Shown: piece after piece, positions 26,251 to 35,547 of the stretch
Numbering within the stretch: position 1 is the stretch's first letter
How the letters are laid out: each line of letters opens with the position of its first letter
DNA from: JAOUEA01 sp963734685
GTDB lineage: Bacteria > Actinomycetota > UBA4738 > HRBIN12
Direction of reading: 5' to 3'
Length of the DNA stretch: 64,000 nt
Assembly: GCA_963734685.1 (NCBI GenBank)
Contig: CAVTIC010000002.1
Coordinates: 1 to 64,000, forward strand
Notes under the pieces: generated by a model
Told to the model about the DNA's origin: nothing
Seen by the model: only the letters and a program-made list of their open reading frames with translations
Database searches by the model: none
Made by a program: the position numbers and the translations under genes

Positions 26251-29200
26251 ATGCCCATCACCGTCGGTCTCCTCGGCGCTTTGACGGTCTCCGGCCAAGG
26301 AGGCACCGTCGATCTCTCGGGCCGGCGTCAACGCTCGCTCACGGCGATCCTCGCTCTCGAGGGCGGACGGGTCGTCTCGGCCGCGCGCCTGATCGACTTG
26401 CTGTGGTCTGACACCGAACCCGCGGATCCGCTCAACGCCCTGCAGCATCAGATCTCCCGGCTCCGGGCGGCGATCGGTCGCGATGCCGTGGTCCGCGATG
26501 AGACGGGCTACGGTCTCGACGTGACTCCGGATCGGGTCGATGCGCTGCGGTTCGAGCAGCTCGCGACGCTCGGCCACGATCAGCTCGCGAACGGTGCCAC
26601 GGCCGACGCGAGAACCGCGCTCCACGAGGCGCTCTCGCTGTGGCGGGGACCCGCGCTCCTCGGCTTCGAAGGCGAGGATTGGGCCACGCCGGAGTCGGCG
26701 CGCCTCGAACGGCTGCGCCTCGATGCGCTCGAGGATCGGATCGAGGCCGATCTCGACGCCGGCCTCCACCGTGAGGTCATCGGCGAGATCGAGCAGCTCA
26801 CCCGAGAGCATCCGTTCCGCGAACGGCTCTGGGGCCAGCTGATGCTCGCGCAGTACCGATCCGGACGGCAGAGCGACGCGCTCCTCACGTACCAGGTCGT
26901 TCGGAAGCTCCTCGCCGAGGAGAAGGGCCTGGACCCCGGCCCGGAACTGCAACGGCTCGAGGCGGCGATCATCTCGCAGCTGCCGTCGCTCGAGGAAGGC
27001 GGCACCGTCGCCGCCGCGACGCGCGTGCCCGTCGTCGGGAACCTCGCCGCGCCGCTGACCCGGTTCGTCGGGCGGCACGATCTCCTCCCCGACGTCCGCC
27101 GAGCGGTCCGCGAGCACCGACTCGTCACCCTGATCGGACCCGGCGGGACGGGGAAGACGCGCCTCGCGATCGAGGTCGGCCTCGCAAGCGCGGGCGAGTT
27201 CCGCAACGGATGCTGGCTCGTCGACCTCACACCGTCGTCGGATCCCGACGAGGTCCCCTCCGCCGTGTCGGGCGTGCTCGAGACGGATGCGCGTGGCGGT
27301 CGACGGCCCGCCGACGAGACCGAACGGGCGATCGCGTCGCTCGGCGACGGGCACGTGCTGTTGATCCTCGACAACTGCGAGCACGTCCTGGACGGCGTGA
27401 GGCGGTTCGTGGAGGCGGCGCTCGCGGCATGTCCGCAGCTCCACGTGCTGGCGACGAGCCGGCAGGCGCTCGGCCCGCGTGGGGAGACGCGCCGGGTCGT
27501 ACCTCCGCTCGCGGTGCCCGAGGAAGGACCCGACGATCCGCGCGAGATCGTCTCGTCGGACGCGGTCCGGCTCTTCGAGGATCGTGCGCGACAGGTGCTG
27601 CCGGAGTTCGAGCTCACCGAATCAACGGCGCGCGACGTCGCCCGCCTCTGCCGGCACCTCGACGGGCTTCCGCTGGCGATCGAGCTGGCCGCGGCGAGGG
27701 TCGGCACCCTGCCGGTCGGTCGGATCGTCGAGGGCTTGGACGAGCGGTTCCGTCTGCTCGTTCAGCCCGGCGGCGCATCGCACGACCGTCACGCGTCCCT
27801 CCGCGCCACGCTGGACTGGAGCTACGAGCAGCTCGGCGACGACGAGCGGCACCTCCTCGAGCGCCTCTCGGTGTTCTCGGGCGGATGTTCGCTCGCCGCC
27901 GTCGAGTGGGTCGGCGAGACCATCGGCCTCGACCGCGTCGGGACGCTGGACGCCCTCCAGGCGTTGATCGACCGTTCGCTCCTCATCGCCGACACGCTCG
28001 CCGACGACGCGCGGTACGGGATGCTCGAGACGCTCCAGACCTACGGTCGCGCCCGGCTCGCCGAACGAGGCGGTCTCGAGGACGCGGTCGACGCGCACCG
28101 ACGGTTCTTCACGACGTTCGCCGATCAGGCGGAGCGAGGGATCCTGGGCGTCGACCACCGCGCGTGGCAGCGGAGGCTCCTCGTCGAGCGTCCGAACCTG
28201 CGGCGCGCCTTCGAGACGGCGATCGCGGACGGCGACGCGACCTCGGCGCTCGGGATCGCCGCAGCGCTCTGGCAGCTGTGGGCGATCACCGACCGGTACC
28301 ACGAGGGGCGGCGGTGGCTCGAAGAGGCCCTCGACGTCGGTGACGACGCCCCCACCGACGCTCGTGCACGGGCCTTGACGTCGCTCTGCTACCTGGCCGG
28401 CCAGGACCGCGACGCGGACCGCGCCCTCGAGGCGGGCGACGCGGCGATCGCGCTGGCGGAACGGACCGGCTCGGAGTGGGCGGTCGCGTCTGCGAAGCAC
28501 GCGATGGCGCTCGTCCTCTTCGACACGGGCGATGTCGAGCGCGCGGAACGGTTCGTCGCCGACGCGCGCGTCGTGATGGAGGAGGCGGACGAGGACTGGC
28601 GGGTGTGCGCGCTCGACCTGATCGCCTCGTCGGAGGCCGTGCGATGCGGCGACCTGCGGTCCGCCGCCGACGCCGCGCGTCGCGTCCTCACGCGCGCCAC
28701 CTGGATCGGTTACCACCCGTTCATGTGCTGGGCGCGGATCCAGCTCGGCGTCATCGCCGCGCGCGACGGGCGCCCGTCGGATGGGCGAGTCGACCTCGAT
28801 GCCGCGCTGGAGCTCGCTCGCGATCTCGGGCTGCCTCACTACGTGTCGTTCGTGGAGTCGCTCCTCGGCGCTGTCGCGCTCCTGGCCGGCGATACGGCGA
28901 CCGCACGCCGGTCGTACACGGATGCGCTGGCGACCGCCGATGCCGCCGGCGCTCCGTGGTTCGCGGCGTTGGCCCGCGTCGGCCTCGCCACGATCCTCGA
29001 AGGCGAAGGTGCGACCGCCGAGGCGGACGCTCTGCGTGCCGACGTCGTGGCGTGGGGTGATGATGCCGAGCGCGGCCCGGCCCGTGAGTCCTTCTTCATC
29101 ACGATGTCGGGCGACCCCTACGCGGCCGCGCTGATCGCGCTCGGTGCCCGCGAGCTCATCAGCGACGCCGGACGAGGAGCGGACCATATCCGCCGTGGCC

Positions 29201-29499
29201 TCGCCGAGGCCACTCGCGAGCGGGACCGCGCTGCCGTCGCGCTCGCGCTCGAGCGCGCCGCGACGGCGCCTCCCGGCCTCGTCGCGCGCGAGGACGCGGT
29301 GAAGCTCATCGGCGCCGCGACGGCGATCCGGACCGCGACCGCGTATCCGCGCACGCCCCTCGAGCAGCGAACCGTCGACGCCGTGCTCGACGGCGCTCGG
29401 GCCGCCCTGACCCCCGAGGAGGTCAACGCCGCGGACGAGCGGGGCCGCGTCCTCACGCTCGACGAGGCCTCTGATCTCCTCCTTCAGCTCCTCGGCTGA
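26251..29499 (+). CDS. AfsR/SARP-type BTAD-NB-ARC-TPR transcriptional regulator
   Basis: A 1082-residue regulator. Residues 1-95 form an OmpR-like winged helix (VGLLGALTVSG, RQRSLTAILALEGGRVVSA). Residues 100-245 are the bacterial transcriptional activation domain, ending LDPGPELQRLEAAI. An NB-ARC ATPase follows, with Walker A GPGGTGKTRLA near residue 296, Walker B LLILDNCEHVLDG and GLPLAIELAAAR. The last 400 residues are TPR-like helices. Such proteins switch secondary metabolism or stress genes using nucleotide and ligand input. Divergent from the lipid kinase, so both may share regulation. Confidence 0.85.
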   Translation: MPITVGLLGALTVSGQGGTVDLSGRRQRSLTAILALEGGRVVSAARLIDLLWSDTEPADPLNALQHQISRLRAAIGRDAVVRDETGYGLDVTPDRVDALRFEQLATLGHDQLANGATADARTALHEALSLWRGPALLGFEGEDWATPESARLERLRLDALEDRIEADLDAGLHREVIGEIEQLTREHPFRERLWGQLMLAQYRSGRQSDALLTYQVVRKLLAEEKGLDPGPELQRLEAAIISQLPSLEEGGTVAAATRVPVVGNLAAPLTRFVGRHDLLPDVRRAVREHRLVTLIGPGGTGKTRLAIEVGLASAGEFRNGCWLVDLTPSSDPDEVPSAVSGVLETDARGGRRPADETERAIASLGDGHVLLILDNCEHVLDGVRRFVEAALAACPQLHVLATSRQALGPRGETRRVVPPLAVPEEGPDDPREIVSSDAVRLFEDRARQVLPEFELTESTARDVARLCRHLDGLPLAIELAAARVGTLPVGRIVEGLDERFRLLVQPGGASHDRHASLRATLDWSYEQLGDDERHLLERLSVFSGGCSLAAVEWVGETIGLDRVGTLDALQALIDRSLLIADTLADDARYGMLETLQTYGRARLAERGGLEDAVDAHRRFFTTFADQAERGILGVDHRAWQRRLLVERPNLRRAFETAIADGDATSALGIAAALWQLWAITDRYHEGRRWLEEALDVGDDAPTDARARALTSLCYLAGQDRDADRALEAGDAAIALAERTGSEWAVASAKHAMALVLFDTGDVERAERFVADARVVMEEADEDWRVCALDLIASSEAVRCGDLRSAADAARRVLTRATWIGYHPFMCWARIQLGVIAARDGRPSDGRVDLDAALELARDLGLPHYVSFVESLLGAVALLAGDTATARRSYTDALATADAAGAPWFAALARVGLATILEGEGATAEADALRADVVAWGDDAERGPARESFFITMSGDPYAAALIALGARELISDAGRGADHIRRGLAEATRERDRAAVALALERAATAPPGLVAREDAVKLIGAATAIRTATAYPRTPLEQRTVDAVLDGARAALTPEEVNAADERGRVLTLDEASDLLLQLLG

Positions 29500-29711
29500 G
29501 ACGCGCTGCCCCCGAACCCTCCTGAGTCCCTCTCTCGGCTCCGCCCCGCCGGTTCGTCGCCGGACGGCAGTGGCATCCGCGGCACGGCAGCGACACGGCA
29601 GCGGCACGTCCCATGGTGACGGTGTCGCCGCGAGATCGAACGAGGGAGGGGGCAACCGCGGCTGATGGGACGGACGGAACGGGACCGACGGAACGAACGG
29701 AAGGAGGAGTC

Positions 29712-30356
29712 ATGAGCACCGAAACGATGCAGGACCGGCATCGCTCGTCCGAGGACAGGCTCGCCGCCCTCGGACGGCGGATCGACGACGTGCGCGGCAA
29801 GGCTCGGGACGACAAGGAGAAGGTGAACCGGAGCGTCGAGCGTCGCCTCGACGCGGTCCGCGCGAAGGACGCCGAGATCCGCACCGAGCTGCGCCAGATG
29901 GCCGAGGAGGACGACGCGGCCTGGAACGCGTACTTCGACGAGCTCGACCGTGAGCTCGACCAGCTCGATGCCGAGATCGTCGTGATGGAGTCCCAGCTCG
30001 CGGCCGAGGAGGCTGAGGACTGGGCCGCCTTCGAGCGCGCGATCGAGGAGGAGCTGGAGGCCGAGGACCGCCTGCTCGAGGCGTCACGCGAGCGCGTGGC
30101 GCAGGCGAAGGCCGACGCGCGCCGGCGGTCGACCGAGGCGCTCGAACACGCTCGCGAGAAGGCTCAGACCGCGGGCGAGACGCTCCGGCGGGTCCGCGCG
30201 GACGCCGCCCGCCCGTGGAAGTCGATGCGGGACGAGATCCGCGCCGACATGGACGCGGCCGACGCCGCGATGGTCGACGCGATCGCGGTCGTCGAGGCGG
30301 ACCTCGAGGCCGAGAGGACCAACGCTCACGGGTGGAGTTCCGACCGTGAGTACTGA
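29712..30356 (+). CDS. charged helical (coiled-coil) protein 2
   Basis: A 214-residue, strongly acidic and basic, all-helical protein. Long coiled-coil stretches include AAWNAYFDELDRELDQLDAE and EDWAAFERAIEEELEAEDRL, with a Lys/Arg-rich start. No membrane segment. ATG 29712 has AAGGAGGAGTC upstream. It lies 59 bases before the HdeD-like gene on the same strand, probably one operon. The WNAYFDELD and WAAFERAIE motifs suggest degenerate internal repeats. Function unknown; envelope-stress association is inferred from its neighbour. Confidence 0.65.
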   Translation: MSTETMQDRHRSSEDRLAALGRRIDDVRGKARDDKEKVNRSVERRLDAVRAKDAEIRTELRQMAEEDDAAWNAYFDELDRELDQLDAEIVVMESQLAAEEAEDWAAFERAIEEELEAEDRLLEASRERVAQAKADARRRSTEALEHAREKAQTAGETLRRVRADAARPWKSMRDEIRADMDAADAAMVDAIAVVEADLEAERTNAHGWSSDREY

Positions 30357-30414
30357 TCTGCACACCGACGGACACCGTGGCGCCACGACGGCGCCGACAA
30401 CGAGGAGGGGAACG

Positions 30415-31038
30415 ATGGCACAGTCAGTCGCAGGAACGACGCAGTTCAAGGAGGACGCCGAGACGTTGACGAAGCACGCTTCGTCGTGGATCGGGATCAG
30501 GGGCGCCGTGGCGGTGATCTTCGGGATCGTGCTGCTGGCCTTCCCGGAGATCAGCTTGGCCGCACTCGTCCTGACGTTCGGGGCGGTCGCGTTCGTGGAC
30601 GGGATCGCGGTGCTCGCCATGGCGATCACCGGTAAGCACGAGTCGGGCCGAGGGTGGATGTTCCTGCACGGGATCGTGAGCGTCCTGACCGGCATCGCGG
30701 TCGTGGTCTGGCCCGACATCTCGGCGCTCGCGCTGCTGTACGTGATCGGCGCGTGGGCGATCGTGATCGGTCTGCTCCAGATCGCGAGCGCGTTCGAGCT
30801 GCTGCTCGACGGCGGGGACCGGGTGCTGCTCGTGCTCTCCGGCCTCGTGAGCATCGCGTTCGGCGTGATCATGTGGATCCACCCGGGCGCTGGCGCGCTG
30901 GCGCTGATCACGCTGATCGCAGCGTTCGCGATCGTGATCGGCACGACCTTGCTCGTGACCGCCTTCAGGTTGCGGCGCAGCAAGGAGGCCGTGGCCGAGC
31001 GCGTCGCCGGTCGTACCGGCATGACCGACGCCCCGTAG
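30415..31038 (+). CDS. HdeD-family (DUF308) membrane protein
   Basis: A 207-residue six-helix protein of the HdeD/DUF308 family. The paired-helix repeats are RGAVAVIFGIVLLAFPEISL, HGIVSVLTGIAVVVWPDISA and SGLVSIAFGVIMWIHPGAGA, each ending in a proline turn. HdeD is linked to acid resistance in enterobacteria; in actinobacteria the role is unclear. ATG 30415 has GAGGAGGGG upstream; an earlier GTG in frame is less likely. A strong terminator hairpin follows. Confidence 0.85.
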   Translation: MAQSVAGTTQFKEDAETLTKHASSWIGIRGAVAVIFGIVLLAFPEISLAALVLTFGAVAFVDGIAVLAMAITGKHESGRGWMFLHGIVSVLTGIAVVVWPDISALALLYVIGAWAIVIGLLQIASAFELLLDGGDRVLLVLSGLVSIAFGVIMWIHPGAGALALITLIAAFAIVIGTTLLVTAFRLRRSKEAVAERVAGRTGMTDAP

Positions 31039-31046
31039 CGATGGCC

Positions 31047-31079
31047 CGGAGAGGGAGGCGCATCGCGCCTCCCTCTCCG
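31047..31079 (+). terminator. terminator hairpin after the HdeD-like gene
   Basis: A perfect 15-bp stem, CGGAGAGGGAGGCGC paired with GCGCCTCCCTCTCCG, closes a 3-base loop 8 bases after the stop codon. Only a short T-containing stretch follows, but stem length and position make a terminator likely. Confidence 0.7.
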
Positions 31080-31123
31080 TTCGCCGACACACGGACGTCT
31101 CAACGGACACGAAGGAGGAGGTC

Positions 31124-31522
31124 ATGAGTGGCAACATCGAAGACCGGGATCTCGTCGCCCGCCTGCGCGCCGCCAACGAGCGCATGCGGCGGCTGCGTGA
31201 GGAAGCGGAGAGCGCCGACAACGTGATCCGGTTCCGGGTCGAGCGCCATCTGGAGGCGGCGGAGGAGACGCTCGGGGACCTCAACATCCGGGCGACCGAC
31301 GTGCCAGCCGCCGGGTCCTACGCCCGGCGACGTCTCGAGCGGGACCTGTGCCGCGCGGAGTCCGAGATCGTGTTCGCGGAGGCGAAGCTGGAAGCCGCGA
31401 GGGCCGAGGAGAGCCACGATGTGCGCAGGTTCGTCCGCGCCACTCGTCGAGCGATGTCCGCGCAGCGATCCGCCCCGGCCGAGCTCTCGCGGCATCCGCA
31501 CGAGCATGCGCCCGAGAGGTGA
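31124..31522 (+). CDS. charged helical (coiled-coil) protein 3
   Basis: A 132-residue helical protein: LVARLRAANERMRRLREEAE, then RVERHLEAAEETLGDLNIRA and SEIVFAEAKLEAARAEE, ending in a His-rich tail (RHPHEHAPER). No known domain. ATG 31124 follows GAAGGAGGAGGTC, an excellent ribosome site. It sits just after the terminator of the HdeD gene, so it may have its own promoter. The composition is like the proteins at 24278 and 29712, though they do not align closely. Confidence 0.65.
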   Translation: MSGNIEDRDLVARLRAANERMRRLREEAESADNVIRFRVERHLEAAEETLGDLNIRATDVPAAGSYARRRLERDLCRAESEIVFAEAKLEAARAEESHDVRRFVRATRRAMSAQRSAPAELSRHPHEHAPER

Positions 31523-31539
31523 ACGCGAGAGAAGATGAG

Positions 31540-32397
31540 TCAATCGTTAGGGGGGAGATCGGGGCGACGCCGCCGGTCTCGCCTCTTCCACGTCGCGATG
31601 GCGGCCTCGAGCGCGGTCATCTGCGCAACCATCGCCTCCCGCCCGCTACGGACCAGTTCCTCTGGATCCAAGAACCCGTCCCACCGGACCTCGCGGCCGA
31701 ATCGCGGGCGAACGACGACGTCTGCGTACCGCGCATCCTGGGCGGCGAGGTGACGACGGAGCAGGGCGAGTGACGTGTTCCCCATCTCCCGGGCACCTGG
31801 AGCCTGTACGTCGGACGGATCGGAGAGGGGTCGCTCCCAGTCCAGGTCCACGGCGATCACCACGTCGGCTCCGATATCCCGTACCGGCTCCGCGGGAACA
31901 GGCATCGAGAGACCGCCGTCGGCGAGGAGTCTCCCATCGATCTCCACGGGCCGGAACACCCACGGGACCGAGATGCTGGCCCGGACGACCGAAGCGAGAT
32001 CTCCCTCACGGAAGATGACCACCTCGCCCGATCGAAGATCGGTCGCGATGACGGCCAGCGGGGTCCGGCATTCCTCCACACGACGACCACCCACGAACTT
32101 CTTGATCAGCCGCTCGAGCTTCGCGCCCCCCAGGAAGCCGTGCCGCAGCGACGGATCGAACAGGGGGACGATCTTGAGCAACGTCGTGTCCGATGCGATC
32201 CGATGCAGGGCCTCGCCATCGTTGCCCGAGCTGTAGAGCGCACCGACGAGCGCACCGATGCTCGAGCCGGCCACGACGTCGATCGAGACCTCGTGCTCCT
32301 CGAGCACCTGGATCACCCCGATGTGGGCGAGCCCCCGCGCACCTCCACTGCCGAGAGCCAGCCCGATCCTCGGCGATCTCGACTCGCCGTTCGTCAC
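31540..32397 (-). CDS. patatin-like phospholipase
   Basis: A 285-residue lipid acyl hydrolase. The oxyanion loop is IGLALGSGGARGLAHIGVI, the nucleophile elbow is VAGSSIGALVGAL (GxSxG) and the catalytic Asp lies in LLADGGLSMPVP (DGG). The family releases fatty acids from membrane lipids. GTG 32397 overlaps the stop of the AI-2E gene (GTGA), so the two are coupled. No signal peptide. The C-terminal 40 residues are basic. Confidence 0.9.
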   Translation of the reverse strand: MTNGESRSPRIGLALGSGGARGLAHIGVIQVLEEHEVSIDVVAGSSIGALVGALYSSGNDGEALHRIASDTTLLKIVPLFDPSLRHGFLGGAKLERLIKKFVGGRRVEECRTPLAVIATDLRSGEVVIFREGDLASVVRASISVPWVFRPVEIDGRLLADGGLSMPVPAEPVRDIGADVVIAVDLDWERPLSDPSDVQAPGAREMGNTSLALLRRHLAAQDARYADVVVRPRFGREVRWDGFLDPEELVRSGREAMVAQMTALEAAIATWKRRDRRRRPDLPPND

Positions 32398-33605
32398 GAC
32401 CCCTCGGCCCCGGTCTCCGCTGCCGAAGGCGACCAGTCGTCCTCCGCGTAGGCGGATCGGTACACGACCTCGTGGCCGTGTCGGTAGTTCTTGATGAAGG
32501 CGCTGATGAGCGCGGCGACCGGCAGGGCCATGAACGCCCCCATCGGCCCGAACAGCGCACCGCCGGCCAGGGCGGAACCGAAGGCGAGGCCGGCGTTCAG
32601 CTCCATCGTCTTGGCGCTGATCTTCGGGCTGAGCCAGTAGTTCTCGATCTGCTGGTAGACGAGCACGTAGCCCAGCACGATCAGCGCGGGGACGAGACCC
32701 TCGACCGCGAACGTGAGCGCGATCGGGATCGCCCCGCCGATGTAGGTGCCGATGCCGGGGATGAACGCCGAGACGAACCCGCCGAAGATCGCCAGCGCGA
32801 TCGCCAGGCCAACGGGAACCCCAACCGCGACCATCACGACGAAGAACCCGAGCCCGTTGATCGCCGAGAGCAGCAGCCGCGAGTACAGATACCCGCCGAC
32901 CTGCGTGATGGACTGGTCGATGGTCCATCCCAGGCGCTGCTGGCGGGCCGGGCTGAACCAGGACAGGAAGCCCCGCACGAGCCCGGGGAAGCCGGCGGCG
33001 ATGTAGAACGTGAACGTGGCGACGGTCGCGACGCTGAAGACGAATCCGACACCGCTCGAGACCACGCCGCTCGCCGCTCCGACGAGCTTGTCGGACCACT
33101 GGCCGAGGAACTCCTGCGTGGTCACCGCGGCGTCCCTCGAGGCCTCCGCGCTCACGATGTGGATCCCCAGCGTGTCCGACGTCCAGCGGTCGAGGCCAGT
33201 GAGCCACCGTGTCCCGTCCTGGCCGACCCGCTCGGCGAGATCGGCGATGTTCGGGATCAGCACCAGGGTGAGCAGCGCCAGGACGAGGATGCCGGCGAGG
33301 TAGATGAACCCGACGGCGGCTCCCCGCTTCCAGCCCCGCTCGTTGTGGAGGTGGTTGACACCGGGGACGAGCGCGACGGCGAAGAAGAGGGAGATGACGA
33401 GCATCGACGTCAGCTCACGGGCCTGATTGACGGCCCAGAGGCCGGCCAACGTCGTGAGGATGACCCCGACCCCGCGCCACAGCGTGCGGGTGGTGATGAC
33501 GACCTGAGTCACGTTCTGCTGGGCCTCCGGCACTTCGACCGGCTCAGCCGACGCCGATCCTCCTCCCGCACCGGAGCCGTCATGTTCGGACGTCGTGCCG
33601 TCCAT
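32394..33605 (-). CDS. AI-2E-family transporter
   Basis: A 403-residue membrane protein of the AI-2E/PerM family. It has a 40-residue disordered N-terminus, two helices (MLVISLFFAVALVPGVNHL and following), a central soluble segment, then helices with the family motif FIPGIGTYIGGAIPIALTFA, and YVLVYQQIENYWLSPKI. Members export small molecules or act as Na+/H+ antiporters. It heads a two-gene operon with the patatin, suggesting a membrane-lipid or envelope role. Confidence 0.9.
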   Translation of the reverse strand: MDGTTSEHDGSGAGGGSASAEPVEVPEAQQNVTQVVITTRTLWRGVGVILTTLAGLWAVNQARELTSMLVISLFFAVALVPGVNHLHNERGWKRGAAVGFIYLAGILVLALLTLVLIPNIADLAERVGQDGTRWLTGLDRWTSDTLGIHIVSAEASRDAAVTTQEFLGQWSDKLVGAASGVVSSGVGFVFSVATVATFTFYIAAGFPGLVRGFLSWFSPARQQRLGWTIDQSITQVGGYLYSRLLLSAINGLGFFVVMVAVGVPVGLAIALAIFGGFVSAFIPGIGTYIGGAIPIALTFAVEGLVPALIVLGYVLVYQQIENYWLSPKISAKTMELNAGLAFGSALAGGALFGPMGAFMALPVAALISAFIKNYRHGHEVVYRSAYAEDDWSPSAAETGAEGS

Positions 33606-33728
33606 CTCCTCACCCTACGAGGAGTTCCGCCGCGACGTCGTCGCCGTCACGCACGTCGCCGGAAGCTCCGTCGGGCACGCTGTGGGCATGTCGACCTTCC
33701 TTCTGCTTGAGGAGTGCATCCTCACACG

Positions 33729-34370
33729 TCAGGAGTCAAGCTCGCGCGCGAGACGCTCGGCTCGCCCCTTGATCCCCAGCAGCATCTTCCGCTCCATCAC
33801 GAGGCTCCCGGGCTCCATGAACAGGAGGTTGAACACGCGTGTGAGCCACGAGGCGCCCGGCGTCGCGATCCGGTTGCGGCTCACGAGCCTCGTTCCCCCC
33901 TGCTCGGGGAAGAGGGCGAAGATCCACACCCATCTCCCATCCTCGAAGCGGAAGGTCAGCACCCGCTCGTGATCGAGTACCTCCACACGCATCTTCGGTC
34001 GGTTCGGTCCAAGACGCATCTCGTCGCCGACCTTCACGTCCTGGAACTGCGGCAGGATCTCGTTCGCGCTGTGCATGCCGAGGCCGAACAGGTTCTCGAT
34101 CCAGTCGTACGTGTAGGCCCCGCCGCGACCGCTCCCCATCTGAACGAGCCACGGCCAGATCGCACTCGGTGGTGCGTCGATCCTCACAGCGCGCGTGGAG
34201 ACGATGTCCGCGTCCAGGAGGAGTTCGTCTCCAGGAAGCGCTCGAGTCGCCTCCTCAGCCGACGCCCCCCACGTCAGGCACCAACGGCGAAGGAACAATG
34301 GGTAGCTGGCGGCAACCAGACCCGCGGCAAGCACCGTCCCGCCGACGATCCGCACTCGTGCACCGCTCAT
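33729..34370 (-). CDS. membrane-anchored SRPBCC-family protein 1
   Basis: A 213-residue protein with one N-terminal membrane helix (VRIVGGTVLAAGLVAASYPLF) and a START/SRPBCC lipid-binding-like domain. The domain shows VRIDAPPSAIWPWLVQMGSG, RGGAYTYDWIENLFGLGMHS and RLVSRNRIA. The core is shared with the protein at 35544-36257. ATG 34370 has GGAGGGAACACC upstream. The probable role is binding a hydrophobic ligand at the inner membrane. Confidence 0.8.
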   Translation of the reverse strand: MSGARVRIVGGTVLAAGLVAASYPLFLRRWCLTWGASAEEATRALPGDELLLDADIVSTRAVRIDAPPSAIWPWLVQMGSGRGGAYTYDWIENLFGLGMHSANEILPQFQDVKVGDEMRLGPNRPKMRVEVLDHERVLTFRFEDGRWVWIFALFPEQGGTRLVSRNRIATPGASWLTRVFNLLFMEPGSLVMERKMLLGIKGRAERLARELDS

Positions 34371-34599
34371 GGTGTTCCCTCCCTCCGCCTGGTGGCGTGC
34401 GAGCGGCCACGCCGACTCGCAGTCTCTCGCATGAGAGCCCGCCGGTACATGAACATCGCGACAACGCTGACGCGTGCAGGGACCGTGCGAACGACGGTCA
34501 TGTAGCGTTGCGGCTTCGGTGCAACCCGCAGGACCCGGCCGCGGTCGGCAGCGTTCGCCGCCCGTACGGGCTCGACGCCTCCAGCTCCAAGGAGGATCC

Positions 34600-35547
34600 A
34601 TGAGTGAGAACGGGCTCCACGTCGTGTTCGGCACGGGCCAGGTCGGGCGCGCGGTGATCGCGCGATTGGCCGAGCGGGGGATCGAGGTACGGGCCGTGTC
34701 GCGGCACCGCCCGACCGCACTGAACCAAGGGGTCGAGTGGCGAAATGCCGACGTCACCGATCCTGAAGCCGCCGCCGACGCCGCGAAAGGGCGCCTCGGT
34801 GGTCTACCAATGCCTCAACGCCCCGTACACGAGATGGCCCGAACTGTTCCCCGCGCTGCAGCGCGGGGTGTTGGCAGCCGCGGTTCGCACCGGCGCGCTT
34901 CTGGTGACGCTGGAGAACGTGTACGGCTACGGTCCGTCCGGAGGCAAGCCGACGTCCGAGGACAACCCGCTCGCCGCCACGACGGTCAAAGGTCGGACCC
35001 GGGCTGCGATGACCCGGGAGCTGCGAGCCGCCGCGGAGGCCGAAAGGGTTCGCGTCGCGATCGGCCGGGCGTCGGACTTCTTCGGAGCGGGGGCCACCGA
35101 GTCGGCGCTCGGCAGTCGTGTGTTCGCGAACGCCCTCGCCGGCAAGCGCGCCGATCTGATGGGCAACCCCGACCTCCTCCACACGTACAGCTTCGTTCCG
35201 ACATCGCGCTGGGTCTGGTCACTCTGGGCACCGAGGAACGGGCCATCGGCGGCGAGTGGCACCTGCCCGGCCCGGAGACCGTCACGACTCGAGCGGTCAT
35301 CGAGCTGATCGCTCGCGAGGTGGGACGGCCCGTCGGGATCCGAAGGATGCCCACGCCGGCCCTGCGCGCGCTGGGCCTGTTCAGCCCCATGATGCGCGGG
35401 CTGGCGGAGATGGCCTACGAGTTCGAGGAGCCCTTCGTCCTGGATACGACCAAGTTCCGATCCGCGTTCGGAGGCGCCGTGACGCCACTGAGCACCGCGA
35501 TCGAGGAGACGGTCGCCTGGTATCGGAGCTCAGTGAGGGCATCATGA
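34600..35547 (+). pseudogene. NAD-dependent epimerase/reductase, two frameshifts
   Basis: An extended short-chain dehydrogenase of about 315 residues. VVFGTGQVGRAVIARLAERG is the nucleotide-binding start. NVYGYGPSGGKPTSE carries the YG..S-type active region, and GGEWHLPGPETVTTRAVIEL lies in the C-terminal part. An extra A at 34787-34789 shifts the frame before ASVVYQCLNAPY, and a missing G near 35198 restores it before DIALGLVTLG. The stop overlaps the next start (ATGA). The middle third is in another frame, so as read the enzyme is broken. Confidence 0.8.
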
